DNA of 26,272 bases, from contig JANTGB010000002.1 of NCBI GenBank assembly GCA_024763115.1, positions 1 to 26,272 on the forward strand, given 5' to 3'. Each line of letters starts with the position of its first letter. The stretch's first letter is position 1. Source of the DNA: Desulfobulbaceae bacterium (GTDB taxonomy: Bacteria; Desulfobacterota; Desulfobulbia; Desulfobulbales; SURF-16). Both the position numbers and the translations under genes were made by a program. Under the pieces are notes generated by a model, which made no database searches, was not told the DNA's origin, and saw nothing but the letters and a program-made list of their open reading frames with translations. Of the stretch, positions 9,301 to 15,388 are shown piece by piece.

Positions 9301-9932
9301 TCCGGGGTCAGGCCGCGCAGACGATGCTCAATAACCAGGTCTTCGTCAATCATTTCCCGCATGTCATCCATGGTCAACTGTTCCATTTTCTGAATTTCAT
9401 GGGAAGTGCGGAAACCGTCAAAGAAATGCATGAAAGGAATACGTGATTTCAGGGAAGACTGGGTAGCTATCAGGGCCATATCCTGAGCTTCCTGAACATT
9501 CTGGGAACCGAGCAGCCCCCATCCGGTCTGGCGAGCCGCCATAATGTCGCCGTGGTCGCCGAAAATCGACAGACCCTGGCAGGCCAGGGAACGGGCGGTG
9601 ATATGAAAAACCGTGGGGGTCAGCTCACCGGCCAGTTTGAACATGTTGGGCAGCATGAGCATCAGTCCCTGGGATGCGGTAAATGTAGTACAAAGCGCGC
9701 CTGTGGTCAAAGAGCCGTGGAGTGATCCGGCTACGCCGCCTTCCGACTGCATCTGGCTGACAACCGGGACGCTGCCCCAGATATTTTCCTGTCCGGCATT
9801 GGCCTTGGCGTCTGCCTCGGCTGCCATGGGTGAAGATGGTGTGATTGGATAGATTGTGATGATTTCGCTGGTGGCATAGGCAACATGAGTACAGGCCTGA
9901 TTGCCATCAATGGTTACCATTTTACGAGACAT
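6360..9932 (-). CDS. nifJ: Pyruvate:ferredoxin (flavodoxin) oxidoreductase, homodimeric type
   Basis: 1190 aa, the usual length for the single-chain enzyme. It oxidatively decarboxylates pyruvate with CoA to acetyl-CoA and CO2, reducing ferredoxin or flavodoxin, in the cytoplasm. Parts in order: pyrimidine-binding domain with IYPITPSSPMAAEADA at about 27-42 and substrate region ITARSL near 111; domain II at about 265-400; the gamma-type domain at about 430-630 with GSDGTVGANK; an EKR linker at 677-679; a two-cluster ferredoxin domain with CIQCAQCSIVCP at 693-704 and CVGCGMCVNTCP at 749-760; the thiamine-diphosphate domain with GACGGCGETPY at 826-836, TGCSSIYGG at 854-862, GDGWAYDIGYGGLDH at 980-994, and SNTGGQMSKSTP. 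All ligands for three 4Fe-4S clusters appear present. ATG at 9932 has AAGGAG five bases upstream. It is monocistronic with its own terminator. Confidence 0.97.
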   Translation of the reverse strand: MSRKMVTIDGNQACTHVAYATSEIITIYPITPSSPMAAEADAKANAGQENIWGSVPVVSQMQSEGGVAGSLHGSLTTGALCTTFTASQGLMLMLPNMFKLAGELTPTVFHITARSLACQGLSIFGDHGDIMAARQTGWGLLGSQNVQEAQDMALIATQSSLKSRIPFMHFFDGFRTSHEIQKMEQLTMDDMREMIDEDLVIEHRLRGLTPDRPMIRGTAQNPDVYFTGRETVNKYYEAVPGIVRETMDKFAKLTGRRYHLFDYIGAPDAEDIVVIMGSGAETVNATVEHLIAGGEKVGMVIVRLYRPFDARAMVNALPAGVKRICVLDRCKEPGSPGEPLYLDVRAAVAEAIENSTMRETPMILSGRYGLGSAEFSPAMVKAVYDNMKAWAPKKRFCVGPHDDISSTSLDYDPSFNIEDESVFRAMFFGLGSDGTVGANKNTIKIIGTETDNSAQGYFVYDSKKSGSITTSHLRFGKHQVMAPYLISKANFIACHNSTFLDKYDMLSHMEEGGTFLLTTNFSKGKIWKQLPAAVQKQMIEKKVKFYIIDAISLAGAIGLGGRINMIMQTAFFLISGILTKDQAIKAIKDAIKKTFGKKGEKIVKMNYDAVDVAVNNIVEVKVPKTVNGHDLPLTVPAEAPDFVKEVTATMIEGKGDQLKISQIPDDGTWPTATTQYEKRNIAVMVPEWDPATCIQCAQCSIVCPHGAIRIKIAKPTDLKKAPKGLKTASAKGKNYKGRKAIIQVATEDCVGCGMCVNTCPAHQKDKDGNKTDKKAINMVKNTDALRTRESKNFKFFLDLPEMPYSELNPASIKGSQLLRPLFEFSGACGGCGETPYVKLTTQLFGDRMMIANATGCSSIYGGNLPTTPYAKRADGRGPTWSNSLFEDNAEFGLGMRQTVNKLASQATELLDSAVKEKLITRAMANKLIKASQTTRDEIEAQRKNVADLKAKLEGNGNIIAKRLYHVADYLVKKSVWIFGGDGWAYDIGYGGLDHVLASGENVNVMILDTEVYSNTGGQMSKSTPRAATAQFAAGGKRMPKKDIGMIFTTYGNVYVAKVSMGANPAQVVKAMNEAEAYNGPSLIIAYAHCINHGINMTKGLEQQKKAVKCGHWPLYRYNPDLEAQSKNPLTIDSKAPAMPFEEYALGENRYRMLKLTNPSMADELMAQSQADVEKAWKFLEGRAKALEPTE

Positions 9933-10410
9933 ATTCTCTCCTTGTCTAAATAAAATTAATGAGGATAAAAACTTAACGTATATAAATTGGGTTCAGATAC
10001 TAATAATCGTAAAATCAGGCAGTTAAGCATCTGTAAGATCGAAAAAACGTTAATCTTATTTGTCGAACTTGTAACGATACCTCAATATAAAGATAATTTC
10101 CACTATATTTGTCTATTTTTGTTGGAAACCTATAAAAATTAAGCGGTATTTTTTATAAACTGCCGGCTTTAACTAATTTTTTCTTGATTTTAAACAAAAA
10201 TATTTCGTATTCTGAATAAGTTAACATAGGAGTTTTCAGAGCCGAAAACAGGAAGTGCCGTACCCATAAGATAACTCCTCTATGGGATAAGCGCCTAATG
10301 TGTGCAAACCGGAGTATTTGTAACTGGTTACAGGGTGCAGGTAAGCGACCGTAGGGAGACTCCGAACATGCGGCACCCTGTGAGCAGTTACCCCATAAGG
10401 AGATTTACAA
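9933..10410. other. Divergent spacer between nifJ and the cytochrome operon
   Basis: 478 bp with no gene. The nifJ-proximal part is AT-rich and must hold the nifJ promoter, but I cannot point to a convincing -35/-10 pair. A hairpin CCCATA/TATGGG lies at 10264-10286. The last 90 bases are repeat copy E followed directly by the cytochrome ribosome binding site. Confidence 0.5.
10320..10391 (-). repeat. Dispersed intergenic repeat, copy E (compact 72-bp copy with terminal inverted repeats)
   Basis: This is the clearest short copy. Left arm GTAACTGGTTACAGGGTGC at 10320-10338 and right arm GCACCCTGTGAGCAGTTAC at 10373-10391 pair in 17 of 19 positions. Between them lie GGTAAGCGACC at 10340-10350 and GGGAGACTCC at 10354-10363, the core in the orientation of copies B and G. 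It ends 5 bases before the AAGGAG of the cytochrome gene, so it probably lies in that operon's leader or promoter. Confidence 0.8.
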
Positions 10411-10905
10411 ATGAGGACACAGGCTGGAGGAAAAACAATTTTGTATTTACCGGTTATGACAGGATATTTAACTGTTTTTCTGCTTTTAACCTGTTATCCG
10501 ATTTCGGCTTTTGCGGCGGAAAAATTATATGTCGGGCCTGATACCTGTGGTGAATGCCATGAGGAAGAATACAAGAGTTTTAAAAAATACGCGAAAAAAA
10601 ATCATTCCTATGAAAGTATTTTAAAAATGAAACCGGGGCTGCAGGATAAAGAGTTTAAAGAATGCCTGCAATGCCATACAACCGGCTATGGCCGTCCCGG
10701 CGGTTTTGTTTCCGTAGAAAAAACACCTGATTTAAAAAATTTAAGCTGTGAGACCTGTCATGGTCCGGGCAGTGTTCACGCTGAAAGTGAAGACCCGGAT
10801 GATATTATCGGAAAATTATCCCTGACCCAGTGTGAAAGGTGCCATAACGCGGAGCGGGTTGCTGATTTTGACTACAAACCACTGATATACGGGGGGGCGC
10901 ATTAA
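10411..10905 (+). CDS. Periplasmic tetrahaem cytochrome c (c554-like family)
   Basis: 164 aa with a Sec signal peptide (hydrophobic core at about 10-30, likely cleavage after SAFA at 36). The mature part has exactly four CXXCH motifs: CGECH 46-50, CLQCH 85-89, CETCH 113-117 and CERCH 141-145. GPDTCGECHEEEY and LSCETCHGPGSVHAE are typical of c554-type multihaem cytochromes. It should shuttle electrons in the periplasm; donor and acceptor are unknown. ATG at 10411 has AAGGAG at 10397-10402. Its stop TAA shares one base with the chemoreceptor ATG (TAATG), implying coupled translation and a shared role. A run of seven G lies at 10891-10897, five codons before the end. Confidence 0.88.
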   Translation: MRTQAGGKTILYLPVMTGYLTVFLLLTCYPISAFAAEKLYVGPDTCGECHEEEYKSFKKYAKKNHSYESILKMKPGLQDKEFKECLQCHTTGYGRPGGFVSVEKTPDLKNLSCETCHGPGSVHAESEDPDDIIGKLSLTQCERCHNAERVADFDYKPLIYGGAH

Positions 10906-12335
10906 TGAAAAATCAAAATTTGCAATTCATGGTGACCAGTCGCCTCGTCCTGATCCTGGCGGTAATATTTTCTCTTTTGATTTCAATAAATTATTATTAC
11001 CAGCGTAAAAGTATGGAACAGGAGGCCTCCCGTTCCGCCGCTATGCTTGAAAGCGCGCTTTTTAATGCCATTCGTAACCCGATGTCAAAAAATGACGCGC
11101 AAACGGTTCGCCTGCAGTTTGCCGGGGTAAAGCGTAATATGATCGGTGTTCAGAGTTATATTTTCAGTTTTGATAACCGGATTGTTTATGGTTCTGAAAA
11201 AAAATTTATTGGTCAAAGAATTGACAAACTCATTAAATCTCCAGAGCTTGCCGATGATCTCGGCAAGATAATCACCCAGGGCAAGAGCGTAAAAGATAAT
11301 TATATCGAAAAAATAGATTCCATCCCTTATTTGACTCTTGTCAGGCCGATCTTAAATGAAAAGAAATGTCATCATTGTCACGGAGCAAGCAGAAAGGTGC
11401 TGGGCGGCATGTTGGTGCGCCAGGATCTGACCGGCATGGAGGATGCTCTGGCCGGTCTGCGTAACAAGAATATTCTGGTAGGCCTGCTGGGAGCGATATT
11501 TGCGCTTGTCTCCCTTTACCTTTTAATTACCCTGAAAGTGGTTAAGCCGATAAAATTACTGACCGAGGTGCTCAGGGACGGGGCGGAACAGGTTGCAGAC
11601 GCGGCAGGTGGCGTAGCCGGATCCAGTCATACTCTTGCCGGTGGAGCCTCGGAACAGGCAGCGTCGCTTGAACAGACTTCCGCCGCCTTTGAACAGATTG
11701 CCGCCATGACCAGACGTAATGATGATTCAGCCAGTCAGGCGGATGTGTTGGTCAAAAATACTCTGGAGAAAGTTGATGAGGCAAGTAATTTTATGAAAGA
11801 CCTTGACATGTCTAACAAGAAAATTGTGGCGGCCAGTGAGGAAACGCAGAAAATCGTCAACACTATTGATGAAATTGCCTTTCAAACTAACCTGCTGGCC
11901 TTGAATGCCGCTGTTGAGGCGGCCAGGGCCGGAGAAGCTGGAGCCGGATTTGCCGTAGTGGCTGAAGAGGTGCGCAACCTGGCCATGCGTTCTGCTGAAG
12001 CGGCCAAGACAACTTCAAATCTTATTGAAACCACTGTGGCCAGGATTGCCGAGGGGGAAAGCCTGGGCCGCAAGACTAATGATGCCTTTGCCGAGGTAAT
12101 TGATGAGGTGGCCAAGGTTGGCTCACTGGTTGGTGATATTGTTATTGCCTCGCATGAACAGGCTGAAGGAGTTGAACAGATAAATACCACCATGAGCCAG
12201 ATTGACGGGGTGGTTCAGCAGAATGCGGCCAATGCTGAGGAAATTGCCTCAGCGGTTGAAGAGCTTAATGCCCAGGCTGAAGAAACTAAAAATATTGTCG
12301 GGCAGTTGGAGATTATTATTGAAGGGGAGGTATAA
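10905..12335 (+). CDS. Methyl-accepting chemotaxis protein with periplasmic c-type haem sensor domain
   Basis: 476 aa. Membrane segment at about 13-30; periplasmic sensor at about 31-188 with one haem-binding motif CHHCH at 155-159 in KKCHHCHGASRKVLGGM; second membrane segment at about 189-209; then a cytoplasmic signalling coiled coil at about 215-470 with the conserved hairpin tip DEIAFQTNLLALNAAVEAAR at 322-341 and GAGFAVVAEEVRNLA. There is no clear HAMP consensus and no C-terminal CheR/CheB-docking pentapeptide (it ends IIEGEV). The layout resembles the haem-c, PAS-like sensor chemoreceptors known from Geobacter sulfurreducens, which sense redox state or gaseous ligands. It is coupled to the preceding cytochrome gene by a one-base overlap. 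Its last 20 bases overlap the tail of the convergent glutaredoxin-like gene. Confidence 0.93.
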   Translation: MKNQNLQFMVTSRLVLILAVIFSLLISINYYYQRKSMEQEASRSAAMLESALFNAIRNPMSKNDAQTVRLQFAGVKRNMIGVQSYIFSFDNRIVYGSEKKFIGQRIDKLIKSPELADDLGKIITQGKSVKDNYIEKIDSIPYLTLVRPILNEKKCHHCHGASRKVLGGMLVRQDLTGMEDALAGLRNKNILVGLLGAIFALVSLYLLITLKVVKPIKLLTEVLRDGAEQVADAAGGVAGSSHTLAGGASEQAASLEQTSAAFEQIAAMTRRNDDSASQADVLVKNTLEKVDEASNFMKDLDMSNKKIVAASEETQKIVNTIDEIAFQTNLLALNAAVEAARAGEAGAGFAVVAEEVRNLAMRSAEAAKTTSNLIETTVARIAEGESLGRKTNDAFAEVIDEVAKVGSLVGDIVIASHEQAEGVEQINTTMSQIDGVVQQNAANAEEIASAVEELNAQAEETKNIVGQLEIIIEGEV

Positions 12336-12570
12336 GTTGTTCAATAAAGCTGCGAAGTTGCTTCGCGCTTAGATAAAGTCCGGTTAAAATTTCGCCGTTA
12401 CATTCAAGGGCCGGAATCATTCTGATTCCGGCCTTCCATGTTTTCAGGGGATTTTTAGTCAGCTCAACCTCTGTTACCTCAAGGTTAAATTCTTTTTCTA
12501 ATTTTTTCAGTTCTCCGGCCACCAGCATACAGCGGGGACAGATGGCTGAGCGATAAAAGGTTATCCTCAT
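12316..12570 (-). CDS. Glutaredoxin/thioredoxin-fold small protein
   Basis: 84 aa, one thioredoxin-like fold: beta strand MRITFYR, redox motif CPRC (Cys11, Cys14) at the start of the first helix, then MIPALECNGE with the expected cis-Pro (Pro53). The substrate is unknown; a cytosolic thiol-disulfide exchange or redox-sensing role is likely. The start overlaps the cyaA stop by four bases (ATGA), so it is the last gene of the ftsH-folP-cyaA run, and it meets the chemoreceptor tail-to-tail with a 20-bp overlap. An 11-bp perfect hairpin lies inside its coding sequence. Confidence 0.8.
   Translation of the reverse strand: MRITFYRSAICPRCMLVAGELKKLEKEFNLEVTEVELTKNPLKTWKAGIRMIPALECNGEILTGLYLSAKQLRSFIEQLIPPLQ
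12409..12433 (+). terminator. Perfect 11-bp hairpin inside the glutaredoxin gene, possible terminator of the convergent chemoreceptor transcript
   Basis: GGCCGGAATCA at 12409-12419 pairs exactly with TGATTCCGGCC at 12423-12433 around a TTC loop, 74 bases after the chemoreceptor stop. On the plus strand it is followed by TTCCATGTTTTC, only moderately T-rich, so function as an intrinsic terminator is uncertain. It also encodes the GIRMIPA region of the antisense protein. Confidence 0.4.
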
Positions 12571-14522
12571 TTTTCCAGCATCTGTTTTATATGGTATTGA
12601 TCCGGTTGCGGGGGAATATATATTTCCAGGTTGCTGTTCCAGCGGCTGACAAGGTGTTGAGTCATGAGAACCCGCATCATGTTTTTCAGCTGAACCAGAG
12701 TTTCATAATGATGGATAAAATATTCTCCATAACTGTTTACGGAGATCAGAGATGATTGCAGTTCAGGCGATTTTTTATCAATTGGTTTCTTGCTGAAGTT
12801 TACCACAACCATAGCCTTATTTATCTTTTCCCGGCCCAGCAGTTCTTCGGCTGAAATATGAGAAAAATTAAACTTGGGAAAGGTTGAATATAATATGTCG
12901 GCTAAGCCCTGAATGTCAGCCAGGACAACAGGCAGATAATTTTTGGTCAGATGAAAAACGGTTTTTTTGTTATAAAGATTATTGACCATGAGCCAGGCGA
13001 TTAACCTTATCGGATCATAGTCCTTTTTTATCAACATATCCTTATTGCCTTTCAGGGAATCAAGACTATGTTCACCCTGAAAAACATAATAAAAATCTTT
13101 GCTTCCTGATCTTGAGGCATGAAAGGTAAGATTCCGGCGAACCATCATATCCCGGGAAACGGAACGGATATATTCTATTTTACCCTCTTTATGATCATAA
13201 AAGGTATAGAGCTTTCTTCCCAGGATGGAAATATCACGCTCATTTATTGTTATTCCTGTTCCCTGCTTGAAATTTTTAAAGATCATCCGCAGTCTTTTAT
13301 ATGTTTCGATCAGATATTCATGAACCCCGGTTCCGGTTTTAATCTGTTTTTTGAAGCTCCAGGAATGAAATTTAATTAATTCTTCATGGTCGTCAGGCAG
13401 CAGATTCCACTGTTTCATTAATTTTATAATTTCTTTCAGCTCTCGGGTTTTTCGGGGACTGATTGCCTCAACTGTCTTCAGGAACAGGCATTGACGCATA
13501 AATTTTTCTTCTTTATGCAAGGTTTTGTCCTGGCGATAAAAAGCGACAATGTCCCTGGCTAAAATAAGATAAGGGTCGACCTCGGCGAATTCCATTCGCG
13601 GATCATCTTTGGCCAGTTGATCATGAAATGTCACCAATCTTTTAATTTTATTAGACAAAAGTGGAAGGTCATCACTTTTCTGCCGGAGAAGTAATTCCAG
13701 ATAGGCAAATTTGATAACTGATTTAAACGGGCTGTCCAAGGCCTTGTTCATCTGCCAGAGACAAGCTCCGAAAATTTCTTCCCTGGGTATTTTCGACAGA
13801 TAGCCAAGGTCGATAAAGTCTGCCGAATTTATTTTTTTTGTCTCAACAAGCCTTGCCGTAAATTTTGTATAGGCTGTAGAGGAGAGTCCGGGCGGAATCA
13901 ACCACCAGAGCAGCATTTTGCCGGCAACCAGGATATGGGTTCTGAACAGTTCATCCTTTAGCAGAAGTTTCAGGGCTGAACCGGCTGACTCCTCTTCGGC
14001 TGCGGATTCAAAGCTGTTTTCCCTGGTTTGTTCAATATCCATTAAAAAGAAATAAACTTCATGGCCTTGTTGCTCGGCCCATTCTTCTATGCCCCGGCAT
14101 TTTTCTTCCAGCATTTCCAGACCATCGCTGCCAAGCTCTTCATGGCTGATACTTACCCAGTAATCACAGTCGGATTTTTCTGTCTGGCCGATTGTGCCTA
14201 TACTGCCGATGGTTTTAAGCGAGTGGATGAATGGTCTTGTCCCATAAGGAGTGGGGGTTCGAACGGAACGAGCAGTTGAGTCATCAAAGTAAAGGTTGAA
14301 CCGCTGGGAGTTCATGGCTTCATCGGGCTGAAAATGATGGATACCGAAGGGACATTTTTTATCATCGACAAAACCGGGAAGATCCGGATAGTTACAGTGA
14401 AGGAGCCAGGGGATAACATTGAAAAGAAAATCCGCATCATCATGGTTAAAGGCAAAAGCTTTATCCCGACGACCGGCATTGTATTCCTGATAAGCCTTGA
14501 TTCTGGTCTCAAAGGTGATCAT
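12567..14522 (-). CDS. cyaA: Class I adenylate cyclase, short form
   Basis: 651 aa; makes cyclic AMP from ATP in the cytoplasm. The enterobacterial-type (class I) catalytic region is recognised: MNSQRFNLYFD near 70; the nucleotidyltransferase-like motif GSIG...SDCDYWVSI at 106-125 with Asp118 and Asp120; LEEKCRGIEEWAEQQGH; VYFFLMDIEQTREN at 156-169 with a further acidic Asp162; and GSALKLLLKDELFRTHILVAG. Escherichia coli CyaA has about 848 residues; here the distal regulatory part is shorter and the end is divergent (SRWNSNLEIYIPP). ATG at 14522 overlaps the folP stop (ATGA), and its own stop overlaps the next gene the same way, so folP, cyaA and the glutaredoxin-like gene are translationally coupled. 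The partner would be a CRP-family protein, not seen here. Confidence 0.88.
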   Translation of the reverse strand: MITFETRIKAYQEYNAGRRDKAFAFNHDDADFLFNVIPWLLHCNYPDLPGFVDDKKCPFGIHHFQPDEAMNSQRFNLYFDDSTARSVRTPTPYGTRPFIHSLKTIGSIGTIGQTEKSDCDYWVSISHEELGSDGLEMLEEKCRGIEEWAEQQGHEVYFFLMDIEQTRENSFESAAEEESAGSALKLLLKDELFRTHILVAGKMLLWWLIPPGLSSTAYTKFTARLVETKKINSADFIDLGYLSKIPREEIFGACLWQMNKALDSPFKSVIKFAYLELLLRQKSDDLPLLSNKIKRLVTFHDQLAKDDPRMEFAEVDPYLILARDIVAFYRQDKTLHKEEKFMRQCLFLKTVEAISPRKTRELKEIIKLMKQWNLLPDDHEELIKFHSWSFKKQIKTGTGVHEYLIETYKRLRMIFKNFKQGTGITINERDISILGRKLYTFYDHKEGKIEYIRSVSRDMMVRRNLTFHASRSGSKDFYYVFQGEHSLDSLKGNKDMLIKKDYDPIRLIAWLMVNNLYNKKTVFHLTKNYLPVVLADIQGLADILYSTFPKFNFSHISAEELLGREKINKAMVVVNFSKKPIDKKSPELQSSLISVNSYGEYFIHHYETLVQLKNMMRVLMTQHLVSRWNSNLEIYIPPQPDQYHIKQMLEK

Positions 14523-15355
14523 ATACGTTGGATTGCCGCTGCCAGACGCACGGCCTGCACAGTAGATTGCACCTCATGCACCCGGAGGATATCAACTCCG
14601 GCAGCCACGGCCAGGGCGGAAATTACCGCAGTGCCGTTATCTCTATCCTGAGGATTATCAATGTCAAGCAGCGCCCCGATAAAGGCTTTGCGGGAATGAC
14701 CCAGGAGGATTGGAACTTTAAGTTCCTTGAAACGATGCAGGTTTTTGAGAATGAGAAGGTTATGCTCAAGGTTTTTGCCAAAGCCTATGCCCGGATCAAC
14801 TATAAGCTGATTACGTTCAAGACCATTGGCAACAGCCCAGTTAAGCCTTTCATGAAGAAATCCGGTTATTTCTCTGACAACATTTTCGTATTGAGGATTT
14901 TTCTGCATATTGTCGGGACTTCCCTGCATATGCATTATAATTACCGGAGCAGAAAATTTTCGCGCCACCTTGACCATTTCCGGATCAAAACTTAAGGCGC
15001 TGATGTCGTTAATAATATCGGCGCCTGCCTCTAATGCCTGACGGGCCACTTGGGATTTTGTCGTATCAATGGATATGGGAATTGAAAATTTCCGGCGAAT
15101 GAAGGTGATCACGGGAATTACCCGGTTTACTTCCTCTGTAAGTTCAACCTTTGGCGCAAAAGGTCTGGTTGATTCGCCGCCGATGTCAAGTATATCAACC
15201 CCGGCGGAAATCATTTCTTTGATTCGTTTTTCCAGGTTTGCCCGGCTGGTCAGCTCACCGCCGTCGGAAAACGAATCAGGAGTTATATTTAAAATCCCCA
15301 TTACATGAGGACGTTTACCCAAATCAAGGGTCTGATTATGACAACGAATCTCCAT
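14519..15355 (-). CDS. folP: Dihydropteroate synthase
   Basis: 278 aa, normal length. Condenses p-aminobenzoate with hydroxymethyl-dihydropterin pyrophosphate in folate synthesis; the enzyme is the sulfonamide target. The TIM-barrel motifs are all visible: MGILNITPDSFSDGG at 19-33, DILDIGGESTRPFA at 54-67, SIDTTKS at 95-101, NDISAL at 116-121, MHMQGSPDNMQ at 141-151, DPGIGFGK at 187-194, GHSRKAFIG at 219-227 and RVHEV at 258-262. It follows ftsH by 33 bases, a common arrangement in bacteria, and overlaps cyaA by four. No strong ribosome binding site precedes its ATG at 15355, consistent with reading through from ftsH. Confidence 0.97.
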   Translation of the reverse strand: MEIRCHNQTLDLGKRPHVMGILNITPDSFSDGGELTSRANLEKRIKEMISAGVDILDIGGESTRPFAPKVELTEEVNRVIPVITFIRRKFSIPISIDTTKSQVARQALEAGADIINDISALSFDPEMVKVARKFSAPVIIMHMQGSPDNMQKNPQYENVVREITGFLHERLNWAVANGLERNQLIVDPGIGFGKNLEHNLLILKNLHRFKELKVPILLGHSRKAFIGALLDIDNPQDRDNGTAVISALAVAAGVDILRVHEVQSTVQAVRLAAAIQRI

Positions 15356-15388
15356 TGCAGGCAGCTTATGTCAACAATATAAGCATCA

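Noticed and set aside
10302..10541. 79-aa ORF starting inside repeat copy E
   Set aside because: It is out of frame with the cytochrome, whose signal peptide and strong AAGGAG identify the real start at 10411.
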